From NCBI RefSeq assembly GCF_963855985.1, contig NC_087111.1, positions 8,747,001 to 8,811,000 of the forward strand: a stretch of DNA of 64,000 nt, written 5' to 3'. The notes under the pieces are model-generated. The model was not told where the DNA came from. It saw only the letters and a program-made list of their open reading frames with translations, and searched no databases. The translations under genes were made by a program, and so were the position numbers. This document shows, one piece after another, positions 55,745-64,000 of this stretch. Every line of letters starts with the position of its first letter. Position 1 is the first letter of the stretch. The DNA comes from Ostrinia nubilalis. Taxonomy: Eukaryota; Arthropoda; Insecta; Lepidoptera; Crambidae.

Positions 55745-55759
55745 ATTTAGTAAATTCCT

Positions 55760-57030
55760 AATTTACCTAAGAATTAAGCAACTAATTCTTTATTAAACTT
55801 CAATTCAGTCACTTTTATTATTAAATCAGTTGTAATAAAATTATTCAACAATAAACAAAATAACCGTCATAAATAAAGTGAACAAGCAATAAAACCTATT
55901 CAGTAAACTAAGAGGCCTTAAAATTGAATAATGAATTTAACTTTGCGTCGGGAGATTAAACAAAATTCTTATTTATGTCCCCTAGACGTACAGGACAAGG
56001 AGATAAGACAGCCCATCTAAAAAAGATGACACTTATTGAGTGACACTTATTGAGTGTCACCTTTTTTAATGGGCGCCGAATAAATTTACCGATTGAAAAT
56101 TCTAATTTTAGATACAAACGTGCGCACTACCTATCTCAGTAAATGCAGTATAAAAAATTGCTGACTCCATAAAGAATTATTTAACTTAACTGGAGAGTTC
56201 AAAGAGTTGTGCAATCTCAAATGACTATTATCTACTTTTTAAAAAATTTAAGAAATTTTTTATTGCTCAAAAAAGTATCGACTCAATTTCTCATTCAAAT
56301 TAAACTCTATTCTTACTTCTGAGTAGCGTTCAGTATTTTCAATCAGTAGTTGTACTACATTTAAACACTGGGCAATCATTTTTTAGTGCTGATTGGAATG
56401 GGATGGCTGTTTTATTTTAGCTGTGCTGAAGATTAGTATTCATGAATTAATCCGAGCACTTTAATCAAAAAGGTGGTCTTTAGGAGAGACAGTAGTATCT
56501 GAGAGGTTAATTATCGTTATTGTTGAGTCATTGACACAAAAAATGGGCACAGTTATGAATAGATTACACTGTGGTTTTGGAAAAAATAAACTTTATTTAT
56601 TCAAAAGTCAAAGATTTTAAATTAAAATATCACTAGATATAAATAATATGATTTTCGGTTTTTCACGGAAAGGTTTGTTTTTCCCTCTTTCTTTCCTGGG
56701 TCTTAAACTATTACTTCATCTTAGATTCTAGTAGTTACACCGTGCTCAAAAGGTAATTAAAAATATACGATAGACAAGGTTACTTGCTTTATAATATCAC
56801 CTATAAATAAGCCTTTAATTCAAAATAGCTCGAATTTAAAATTAATCAACAATTTGTTCTTTTTTTCTGTTCAAAGATTTTGGCTTAAATAATTTTATTC
56901 TCCTCGTGTTTTCATTATTCTTATGGCAGATGCTACCTTGCACTCTTGGACTGCAGCCAGGTCTTATGCAATGCCTATGCAGTTTGTTCTAATAGTTTTT
57001 ACGAGCACTCGTAAACCGCACACTGAAACT
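55760..57030. other. AT-rich gene-free stretch upstream of receptor exon
   Basis: A small imperfect fold-back with a duplicated TGACACTTATTGAG lies at 56011-56075. No exon or promoter is recognised. Confidence 0.3.
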
Positions 57031-57035
57031 GCACG

Positions 57036-57095
57036 TACAGTCAGCGTCAAATAAGTAGTTCGTAAAACCAAAAGTAGCAAAAACGTTTAGGGCTC
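57036..57095. mobile_element. MITE M10 fragment
   Basis: TACAGTCAGCGTCAAATAAG then AAAAGTAGCAAAAACG matches the left half of 31295-31420. Confidence 0.55.
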
Positions 57096-57302
57096 TGAGC
57101 ATCCAAAAGCTTTTGTATACTTATGACTTACGCAATTTACCAAATAATTTGAGCTTTTCCATTGTGAGAGGGTGCTAAATGCTTAATAAATTACGAATTA
57201 CCAGAATTATTAGGATATCTATCATTTTCACTAAAACATCTTTCTTTGCTAATCAAATGACTATCAAGTCGTCAAAAAAAGTCCACAGTTACTAGTACAT
57301 AA

Positions 57303-57523
57303 TCCATACTAATATTATAAATGCGAAAGTAACTCTGTCTGTCTTGCTTTCACGCCTAAACCACTGAACCGATTTTGATGAAATTTGGCATAGAGATAGT
57401 TTGAGTCCCGGGAAAGGACATAGGATAGTTTTTATCTCGGTTTTTGAAACAGGGACGCGCGCGATAAAGTTTTTCTGTGACAGACAAAATTCCACGCGGG
57501 TGAAGCCGCGGGCGGAAAGCTAG
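57303..57523 (+). mobile_element. Helitron, Lep1-like, just upstream of the receptor exon
   Basis: It runs TCCATACTAATATTATAAATG to GAAGCCGCGGGCGGAAAGCTAG. It ends 62 bp before the splice acceptor of the receptor exon. Confidence 0.85.
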
Positions 57524-57571
57524 TTATACATAAATTGTTGTCAATTTCTTGTCCAAAAATACTAATTTTTA

Positions 57572-57585
57572 TTTTTTTGTTCTAG
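57572..57585 (+). promoter_or_regulatory. Splice acceptor of receptor exon
   Basis: TTTTTTTGTTCTAG is a strong polypyrimidine tract with AG at 57584-57585. It lies upstream of the start codon, so at least one 5'UTR exon exists further left. Confidence 0.7.
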
Positions 57586-57588
57586 AAA

Positions 57589-57618
57589 ATGCCACAAAGT
57601 CCGTCCACACTAACGTGA
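57589..57618 (+). promoter_or_regulatory. Upstream ORF in the receptor leader
   Basis: An ATG three bases into the exon opens a nine-codon frame (MPQSPSTLT) ending with TGA at 57616-57618, four bases before the receptor ATG and in a different frame. Short upstream ORFs this close usually lower or condition translation of the main frame. Confidence 0.55.
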
Positions 57619-57622
57619 TCAC

Positions 57623-58016
57623 ATGATATCTCTACCCGACATCGAGCTCGACGTCATAAAATGGAACAACTCCATCGAAACCGATCTGGTCATCACCGAA
57701 AACAGTGTCAACATCACAGACATATACCACGTGATCGTATCAGACGTGCCCGGAGAACAGTGTGAAAACTACACCAGTGACAACGTGTCAGTGTGCGAAA
57801 CTACTACTAAGTATGACAGCATAGAAATTAGTGTTGTGATAGTGCTTTTTCTGTTGATAGTGGTGACAGTTATTGGTAACACTTTAATAATATCGGCCGT
57901 TGTGACGACTAAGAGGCTGAGGACCGTGACGAATTGCTTTGTGACGAGTTTGGCGGTGGCTGATTTGCTGGTCGGCATTTTTGTGATGCCGCCGGCTATT
58001 GCTGTGCATATTACTG
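57623..58016 (+). CDS. Biogenic-amine GPCR (octopamine/tyramine type), first coding exon
   Basis: The 131 complete codons encode an extracellular N-terminus with four N-glycosylation sequons (N15, N30, N49, N54) and no signal peptide. TM1 follows (about 69-93, with the GN of position 1.50 as G85-N86), then a basic first intracellular loop TTKRLRTVTNC. TM2 (about 105-128) carries LAVAD with the conserved Asp114 (2.50) and then VGIFVMPPAIAV. This combination is characteristic of insect amine receptors of the alpha-adrenergic-like octopamine and tyramine group, which act in the plasma membrane through G proteins. TVTNCFV and MPPA favour a tyramine type-2 or alpha2-like octopamine receptor over OAMB, but I cannot decide without a search. 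The exon ends at ACTG|GTGAGT (donor at 58017), splitting a Gly codon in phase 1. The open frame continues into the intron to codon 179, but that part is not receptor sequence. TM3-TM7 are not in the window. Confidence 0.88.
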
Positions 58017-58204
58017 GTGAGTTGGTTTTTATCTTGTGTTTTCTGTATTGTAGATTATTCCGTTTCAAAGGATGTCCAGTGTCCACGGCTGGACAAACAC
58101 ACAGGTCTTCTGCACTAGGCTCGCAGGCCTTTGTCGCAGTAGTTGTGTTGAGTGAGCATTAACAAGTTACATTTTTACATCTAAATTTGCATTTGCATTG
58201 ACTT

Positions 58205-58290
58205 ATAAATTGCTGACTGGTGGTTTGCGTATCGGACTGCTTTGCGAGGGGTTACTGGTTCGATCTATTCTCAATACAAATATTAAGAGT
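58205..58290 (+). mobile_element. Possible tRNA-derived SINE head
   Basis: ACTGGTGGTTTGCGTATCGG (A-box-like) and TGGTTCGATCTATTC (B-box-like) are spaced as in tRNA-related SINEs. The body is not recognised. Confidence 0.3.
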
Positions 58291-58844
58291 AGGTATGGTT
58301 TTTTTTTCTGCCCGATCCCAAATTTTTTTCTTGCCAGCTTCGGGAGTGTAGGCCAAATATCTGGTAAATTAGAGAGGGTCGTGGACGTCGTGGTCCTGCA
58401 GTTGAAAATGGCCTGACCAGTGTCCAAAGATCGTATTGGTAAAATTTTGTAAAATGACGGCAAAACATTTTGGACGCAACATACTCGTACAAAATCGATT
58501 TCGAAAATTTGATGAGGCTGAATCCTCATCAAAACACCTGCTCACTAAAAAGCATCAAAAAAAATTTTTATTCACTTGTAATAATCTCTTAACAAAATTG
58601 AAAAACACAGTACAGGTAAAGCAGTATGTCATTTATAAAATAAATAATAAACATTTGGCTTTGGTATCATTTTGCAATGAGTATTGGATTTAAGATAATA
58701 TTTTCTAATTGGAACATCATAATTCAACACATTCATATTTTCCAAAAAGATCAAATACCAAGAACAGGGTGACAATACGACAGTCTTATAATAAAACTCA
58801 GTCTCTCCTAGAAGACAATCCGCGCCTTTCAGGGCACCTATACG

Positions 58845-58917
58845 CATCCCACATTATTGTCCTACCTCCACTTCGGGCCAACAGGGATGTTGCTGAGAAG
58901 GCGGGAGAAACTCAGAC
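58845..58917 (-). mobile_element. Old LINE 3'UTR fragment
   Basis: CCTACCTCCACTTCGGGCCA and GCTGAGAAGGCGGGAGAAAC align loosely with the LINE 3'UTR at 4480-4550. Confidence 0.4.
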
Positions 58918-59180
58918 ATCTTCAGTTAGTGTCGAAAAATCCATGCCTTAGTTTTGTATGTTGAATGAAGTTGAGCTACTCTTTTGTGTGCTCTACTATG
59001 CACTGCGCGGCGTATTCATTATTTTTTCATGAACGTAACGTTGCTAGCGGCAGTTGTTTTGTAAAGGCTTTTAAACAACGAGCGAAAGGCTTGTAAAAAA
59101 ATGTAGTTGAATGGTGGATGGTAGTAACACTTTTATAATATCTTTTTATTTAGGTACTATGATTATTATGATATTACCTA

Positions 59181-59299
59181 TGGTCTGGTGAAGGTTGCGG
59201 GAAGCACCTGAATGCGGGCAGCGCAGGACCGCTCGTTATGGAAGTCCTTGGGGGAGGCCTTTGTCCAGCAGCGGACGTCATTTGGCTGAAACGAATGAA
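59181..59299 (+). mobile_element. RTE-type LINE 3' end, (CGAA)n tail
   Basis: It runs from TGGTCTGGTGAAGGTTGCGG to GTCATTTGGCTGAAACGAAT. The C-terminal codons up to FVQQRTSFG remain, with one W-to-R change. Confidence 0.75.
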
Positions 59300-59316
59300 T
59301 TAATAATATGTACTAT

Positions 59317-59551
59317 CTATACTAATATTATAAATGCGAAAGTAACTCTGTCTGTCTGTCTGTCTGTCTTGCTTTCACGCCTACTAAACCACTGAACCGA
59401 TTTTGATGAAATTTGGCATAGAGTTAGTTTGAGTCCCGGGAAAGGACATAGGATAGTTTTTATCACGGTTTTTGAAATAGGGACGCGCGCGATAAAGTTT
59501 TTCTGTGACAGACAAAATTACACGCGGGCGAAGCCGCGGGCGGCAAGCTAG
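59317..59551 (+). mobile_element. Helitron, Lep1-like, full length
   Basis: It runs CTATACTAATATTATAAATG to GAAGCCGCGGGCGGCAAGCTAG and contains (TGTC)n and ATTTTGATGAAATTTGGCAT. Confidence 0.85.
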
Positions 59552-59559
59552 TAATTTAT

Positions 59560-60290
59560 AATAGGCACATCAGCTAAGTAACTAAATATTTAAACATAAT
59601 ATTATGATGTTATGTTTAAAATTCAGGTAGGTATTGCTTTACCAATCCCTGAGGCCTAGGGTATTAAATGTTCTAATCCGACCCAATGTTCTGGGTTGGG
59701 TTTCCTGGTAAAATTAATTTACTGGACCAATTTAAACAACAAAACAGAAAATACAAGAGTTGTTCTTCAATAGGTATACCTTTTTCCACTAACTATGGGC
59801 TATAAGTTTAATTTCAATGTGGGCAGTAGGTACACAAATCAAACTATAGGTTTTCAGCTAATGGACACTTTTATCGTCCATTTGCTAAAAAGAAATATAA
59901 TAAAAACACCTGTTTAACAGCCTATTTTGTTACAGAATGTTACAAAAAGTAACCTTTAACAGTATAATAACATTTTTATTTTCGTCACAAGTGCCAGAAA
60001 ACACCTTCCTTCACCATAAATTTATATGTTTATGTCACAAGAAACTACACTAAATGAAAGTGAAAAAAGCCATTTTGGCTGTACCAGTGCTTTATGGTCA
60101 ATAACAAAAGATTTAAGAGGCCGTCGGAGAGGAGTGGGATCGTAAATTCGGGTATCTTTAAGCCCTAAATACCCAGCAGGTTAACCTACATCAAATTCCC
60201 TAATGGATTTTGAGCTCAATATCATTGGTATAAGAGTTGAAATCAATTGAAAGTGTCTATCTAGATCATCAATAGGTACATCAATAAGTA
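59560..60290. other. No gene recognised
   Basis: AT-rich intron sequence. Nothing recognisable is seen. Confidence 0.3.
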
Positions 60291-60296
60291 CATAAT

Positions 60297-60528
60297 CCCA
60301 ACTAATATTATAAATGCGAAAGTAACTCTGTCTGTCTGTCTGTCTGTTACGCTTTCCCGCTTAAACCTCGCAACCGATTTCGATGAAATTTGGCAGGGAC
60401 ATAGTTTGAGTCCCGGGAATGGACATAGGATAGTTTTTATCCCGGTTTTTGAAACAGGGACGCGCGCGATAAAGTTTTTCTGTGACAGACAAAATTCCAC
60501 GCGGGCGAAGCCGCGGGCAGAAAGCTAG
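60297..60528 (+). mobile_element. Helitron, Lep1-like, full length
   Basis: It runs CCCAACTAATATTATAAATG to GAAGCCGCGGGCAGAAAGCTAG. The 10-base flank AGTACATAAT is shared with the copy at 57303. A second Helitron follows immediately. Confidence 0.85.
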
Positions 60529-60532
60529 TATT

Positions 60533-60649
60533 ATTATAAAACAAAGTCGCTTTCCGCTATCTGTTCCTACGTATGCTTAGAGCTTTAAAACCACGCAACG
60601 GATTTTATTGCGGTTTTTGAACCCATGCGAAGCTTGGGCGGGTTGCTAG
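60533..60649 (+). mobile_element. Helitron variant, short, abutting the previous one
   Basis: It runs ATTATAAAACAAAGTCGC to GCGGGTTGCTAG and matches the ends of 10354-10555 with a shorter middle. Confidence 0.65.
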
Positions 60650-60742
60650 TACCTATCGTATAAATTTCACAGAATAATATTCATATCAAAAGGCATCTAG
60701 TGTCAAATGACACAATACAACTTGACATCATAAATACCAACT

Positions 60743-60938
60743 ACTAGCGGCCGCCCGCGACTTCGTACGCGTGGATCCCGTTTTACCCCCTTAAGGGTTG
60801 AATTTTGCAAAATTTCGTCTTAGTGAGCACCTACGATCTAAAAGGAACCCCCATGCAAAATTTGAGACTCCTAGCACTTGCAGTTTCTGAGATTTCGTGA
60901 TAAGTGAGTGAGTGAATCAGTGACCTTTCGCTTTTATA
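60743..60938 (-). mobile_element. Helitron variant, reversed
   Basis: CTAGCGGCCGCCCGCGACTT at the left and TCGCTTTTATACA at the right, same type as 44804. TACAGGGTGGAAACG directly after it may start another DNA element. Confidence 0.75.
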
Positions 60939-61142
60939 CAGGGTGGAAACGATAAGTGATCTCACTCGATTATTTCTAAACTATACAAGATATCGAAAAA
61001 CTGGTTACTGATCCTAGGTGTCAAGATAAATCCAGAGGCAATATAAACTTTTTTATTCAGAGGTCTTTTAGAGGGTCACTTTAAAATGATTGATGATCGA
61101 CACTGAAAAGCCATTGAATAATTGAATCGACCTTTTAAACCA

Positions 61143-61190
61143 CTAGCTGTGCCCGCGACTTCGTACGCGTGAAAAGTTGAATATTTTTTC
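61143..61190 (-). mobile_element. Helitron 3' piece
   Basis: CTAGCTGTGCCCGCGACTTC is the end of the 11834 type. It is cut off by the LINE that follows. Confidence 0.55.
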
Positions 61191-61191
61191 C

Positions 61192-61360
61192 CGTTCGTGC
61201 GTTTCAGCTAAATGACGTCCACTGCTGGACAAAGGCACAAGAAAGGCCTCCCCTAAGGATTTTCATAACGACCGGTCCTGCACTGCCTACATCCAGGTAC
61301 TTCCCGCGACCTTCACCAGATCGTCGGTCCACCTAGTGGGAGGCCTGCCCACGCTACGAG
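61192..61360 (-). mobile_element. RTE-type LINE 3' end, (CGAA)n tail
   Basis: GTTCGTGCGTTTCAGCTAAA leads to CGGTCCACCTAGTGGGAGG. The tail repeat is worn, and AAAGGC is duplicated with an 11-base shift. Confidence 0.7.
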
Positions 61361-61414
61361 CTAGCTATTTAAATTAGTAATATAGATCATCTCTCTGAAA
61401 ATATTTATCTTATA

Positions 61415-61438
61415 GCGTCTTCGTGGATGAAACGATCT
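61415..61438. mobile_element. Fragment of the MITE at 17-215
   Basis: GCGTCTTCGTGGATGAAACG then ATCT is an exact copy of one terminal repeat. The rest is absent. Confidence 0.6.
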
Positions 61439-61726
61439 TTAATGAGTTCAAAAAGCGATATTTACTTACTGAAATGAAAACACGTACTATAAAATGAGAT
61501 TATGATAATGTAATGTAGTAAAATAACCACATAAGACAGTGAAATTAAAGTAAAAGCATCTAGTTTTTGGGGAACACTGAACTTGGCGGCGTGTTAATGT
61601 GTACATTGCCGTGTATGTAATTACATTCTTGCTACTTGTAACCTGTCTACATACAGCCTAGACAGGCATTTTTCAGGTAGACTTTATATACAGGATGTAT
61701 AGTGTATACTTATAAAGCTAGAGTCA

Positions 61727-61904
61727 AGCCTTGGTGCAGACTACCGATTTTGAGTTGGTCGATTGTTGGGTCGGGCTGTTGATCAGGATGGAGATGTATG
61801 AAAGTGCGCACATTGCACCGATTTCGTATCGGCCGATCCTTCATACAATTTAGAATCGGGCCCAACTATCGGCCGACTAAAAGCTGGTGGTCTGCGCCTA
61901 GGCT
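61727..61904. mobile_element. MITE M2 (copy 4)
   Basis: AGCCTTGGTGCAGACTACCG at the left and the inverse GGTGGTCTGCGCCTAGGCT at the right. The core includes CGGGCCCAACTATCGGCCG. Confidence 0.7.
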
Positions 61905-62035
61905 AAGTATAAGTATTGATTTTAATATTGTCGATTTTCAGTGCCACCAGACAATAACTTAAATGTCGTTATTAATTAAGTATGCTAGTTCCGTTACGTC
62001 CCCAAGTTATCTTTCTTCGACCAAAGCTCGTGGCT

Positions 62036-62130
62036 AACATAGACCTCCCCTGATGATTTCCACATCGCCCGGTTGGTAGCGGCCTGCATCCAGCGCCTTC
62101 CTGCCTTTATGAGGTCGTCGGTCCACCTAA
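62036..62130 (-). mobile_element. RTE-type LINE 3' end, tail lost
   Basis: AACATAGACCTCCCCTGATG leads to GCCTGCATCCAGCGCCTTCC and on to GAGGTCGTCGGTCCACC. The first bases and the (ATG)n tail are missing. Confidence 0.7.
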
Positions 62131-62275
62131 TGATAATTATGATAGTGGCTAACGCTTTATATTTTTTCATTTACTCATTAACCATTGGAAAAAAAAATTG
62201 ACAATATTGGTTGTTTTGACTACAATTCAAAAGCCCGGTTCTATGTAACATTTTCTTAATAATATTCCCACTTGC

Positions 62276-62570
62276 TTACATAGGCTGTCTACCCCGGCAC
62301 ACCCTGTATAGCACAACATGTTTAGGCGTGCCATTAACCAAAATGACTGTGCGAACGACGCCAAGGCATTCTACTGTAATTATGTTAAACAAAGATTCCG
62401 TGGCGTGGCGTGATGTAGTCGTGAAGAAAGAAAGAATTATTAAGGCACAGGCTGACAGACTATTTGGTGTTGTTGAAAACTTGAAAAATAACACCTGTTT
62501 CCACCACATAAGAATGTATTTAGCTTGGTCTTTTTACAGTATAGTCTCAACTTTTGACAAGCTATAACGT
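62276..62570 (+). other. Open frame of unknown origin
   Basis: A 79-codon plus-strand frame (62328-62567) contains RLFGVVENLKNNTC and is preceded by CACCCTGTATAGCACAAC, which resembles a DNA-transposon end. It may be a remnant of a mobile element. No domain is recognised. Confidence 0.2.
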
Positions 62571-62596
62571 TCCTGAAATCAGAGTGCGACTTATTA

Positions 62597-62769
62597 ATCT
62601 AAATAATAGCTGACTGACTGACTGACATAGTGATCTATCAACTCACAGCACAAACCACTGGACGGATCGGGCTGAAATTTGGCATGCAGGTAGATGTTAT
62701 GACGTAGGCATCCACTAAGAAAGGATTTTATGAAACTCCACCCCTAAGGGGGTAAAACGGGCGGCCGCT
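62597..62769 (+). mobile_element. Helitron variant, 3' end mutated
   Basis: It starts AATCTAAATAATAGCTGACT and ends GGGCGGCCGCTG in place of CTAG. It is the forward partner of 30492-30695. Confidence 0.65.
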
Positions 62770-62826
62770 GTATAAAATATGAACATATACAAAAATAACA
62801 GTTTGTGTAAAAACATCACTACATAA

Positions 62827-62925
62827 GGCTGAGTCGCACCATCTATCAACTCCATATCACATTAACTTTGACCGTAACTATAACCATAACCGGTGTTTTT
62901 GCGTGGAGTTTGAGTTAAAAGATTT
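62827..62925. mobile_element. MITE M3 copy, right end lost
   Basis: TAA precedes GGCTGAGTCGCACCATCTA, and the core reads ATTAACTTTGACCGTAACTA. Confidence 0.65.
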
Positions 62926-63148
62926 AGCAAACCTGATTTTACTTTTAAAATAAGTATGTACAATGTACATAAAAAAGTACAACGCAAAACATTACAATCC
63001 CCTTTTAAAATTGATGTCAGTGCTTCATTATGTAATTTCGAGGCCGATTCTATTATTTTCCACTGTAAAAAGACAGAATGGAACCCAATGCCTAACTATG
63101 TAGTACCTTATTATTTCCACAAAAAAGTCAATCAGTCGCAAATCTCAG

Positions 63149-63450
63149 TTAACACGTTGAGTGCGAAACCAGGTCTATAGACCTTGTGTACGTCTCGCTT
63201 ACCGTGCGGCTAAGAAAATTATAGTCTTCCTTGTCGTGCGAAAGCCATAACTTCAATTGGGTCCGGTGTAGGAAAGTGATGAATATATATCTATGATGTA
63301 TTCTTAAAATAGAATCCAATGATGTACCTACCTTAATACCAGGTTTTTAGACCTGGTACCGCACGGAAGTAATAAAATGTCTTCACAATGCGAAACCAGG
63401 TCGAAGCACCTTGTACCCTGCGCACCTGGTACCGCACCCCACGCTAGCTT
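63149..63450. repeat. Repeat with alternating GCGAAACCAGGTC motifs
   Basis: TTAACACGTTGAGTGCGAAA starts at 63149 and resembles piggyBac-like MITE ends. GCGAAACCAGGTC occurs at about 63163 and 63390. ACCTGGTACCGCAC, an inverted relative, occurs at about 63350 and 63424. Confidence 0.45.
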
Positions 63451-63454
63451 CGTG

Positions 63455-64000
63455 CAGCCAGTGTTGCCTCGCATTCGTAAGAAACGCACATGTCGACATG
63501 GCGTCAAGAGAAACAAACAAAATCAAAACTACAAATTGATTATAATTTAATTTGCTACACGATTTATTGCTAATTTAAATAATGTTTTTCGTGACAAACA
63601 TTTGAAGTTGTAACTGAATGTTATTAAATAATATGTTTTCTTTAAATATAGCTTATTTAAGTTTTTATGCACGTATGTCTTAATTGTAAAATATTTAGAC
63701 TAAATTATTAAAACATCTTTGTTTGTTACTTTTTTAATTTTTTATTAAAACTTAATTTAAACTATCGATATTTGTATTTCACATCCCTAGAATACCCACC
63801 AGACTTCCCTACTTCAGTGCGGCACAGGGTGCATAAGCCTTGTATTTTGAATATAGCTATAATTTTTATACTAAACAAGTTATTCACGAACGCCTTCAGG
63901 TGTATGTCAATAAATGCATTATTATTAATATTCAAAGAAAAAAAACACAATATCTATTAACATGAAGCCAAAAATTAAATTAATATATCTTAAATATTAC
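63455..64000. other. AT-rich gene-free end of window
   Basis: Nothing is recognised apart from a TATCGATA-like motif near 63765. Confidence 0.3.

Larger units (their letters stand above)
58017..64000 (+). other. Receptor intron (start), no further exon found
   Basis: Starting from GTGAGT, no frame with a TM3/DRY-type region is seen up to the window edge, so the intron is at least 6 kb. It holds the repeats listed separately. At 58060-58110, GTTTCAAAGGATGTCCAGTG may be a very old RTE LINE end. Confidence 0.6.

Noticed and set aside
57292..57495. ORFs beginning MEFCLSQKNFIARV at 2618, 5819, 57292 and 60261 look like a conserved protein family
   Set aside because: They lie wholly inside copies of one Helitron. 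The similarity is DNA repeat identity, and other copies are broken by stops.
58017..58162. Extension of the receptor frame to 179 codons
   Set aside because: A strong GTGAGT donor follows codon 131 exactly where amine receptors continue with the first extracellular loop. The extra residues do not resemble TM3.
1..64000. CRISPR array, operon, Shine-Dalgarno or phage features
   Set aside because: The intron-exon structure, Helitrons, SINEs and LINEs show a eukaryotic insect genome. The short tandem repeats are microsatellites or retroelement tails.

Overview
This window looks like a piece of a moth or butterfly (lepidopteran) chromosome: AT-rich, almost without long open reading frames, and packed with repeats typical of Lepidoptera. 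These include Helitrons ending in a GC hairpin plus CTAG(T), 5'-truncated RTE-type LINE ends with short microsatellite tails, a tRNA-derived SINE and many families of small inverted-repeat elements (MITEs). Nothing bacterial or viral is present. The species cannot be named from the sequence.

Genes. The one firmly recognisable gene part is at 57586-58016 (+): an exon with acceptor and donor that encodes the N-terminus, TM1 and TM2 of a biogenic-amine GPCR of the octopamine/tyramine type. The remaining exons must lie past the right edge. Three candidate first exons were found by reading for promoter architecture. One is on the minus strand (28246-28149; Inr TCAGTC, DPE AGACG at exactly +28, a 12-codon coding start and a donor). 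One is on the plus strand (22148-22389; Inr-like CCAGTC, DPE GGACG at +28, an ATG-free leader and a short coding start). One is a probable non-coding leader on the plus strand (about 11037-11095, donor GTACGT). The leader at 11 kb could belong to the receptor gene, which would give it a 5'UTR intron of about 46 kb. That is inference.

Layout. 0-10 kb: MITEs, two degraded LINE ORF2 C-termini, a SINE nested in an RTE end, an hAT-like MITE nested in a LINE, Helitrons, and a TTAA-flanked element with palindromic motifs. 10-22 kb: candidate leader exon, Helitrons, several MITEs, a 145-bp-arm hairpin and an AT-rich block. 22-30 kb: the two promoter/first-exon candidates among sparse repeats. 30-42 kb: a dense repeat field including a TIR element between 180-bp direct repeats, nested MITE/LINE insertions and an RTE copy with an internally inverted 5' half. 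42.8-49.9 kb: a diverged tandem duplication (42784-46671 and 46943-49867) whose two copies carry different later insertions, so each acts as the empty-site control for the other. 50-57 kb: more repeats. 57-58 kb: receptor exon, with a Helitron ending 62 bp before its acceptor. 58-64 kb: receptor intron with further repeats.

Most short ORFs in the window are repeat-derived or chance. The main biology here is intron and intergenic DNA shaped by transposons. Several families could be given a target-site signature by direct reading: TAA/TTA (PIF/Harbinger-like), TA (Tc1/mariner-like), 8 bp (hAT-like) and 11 bp (RTE LINE).
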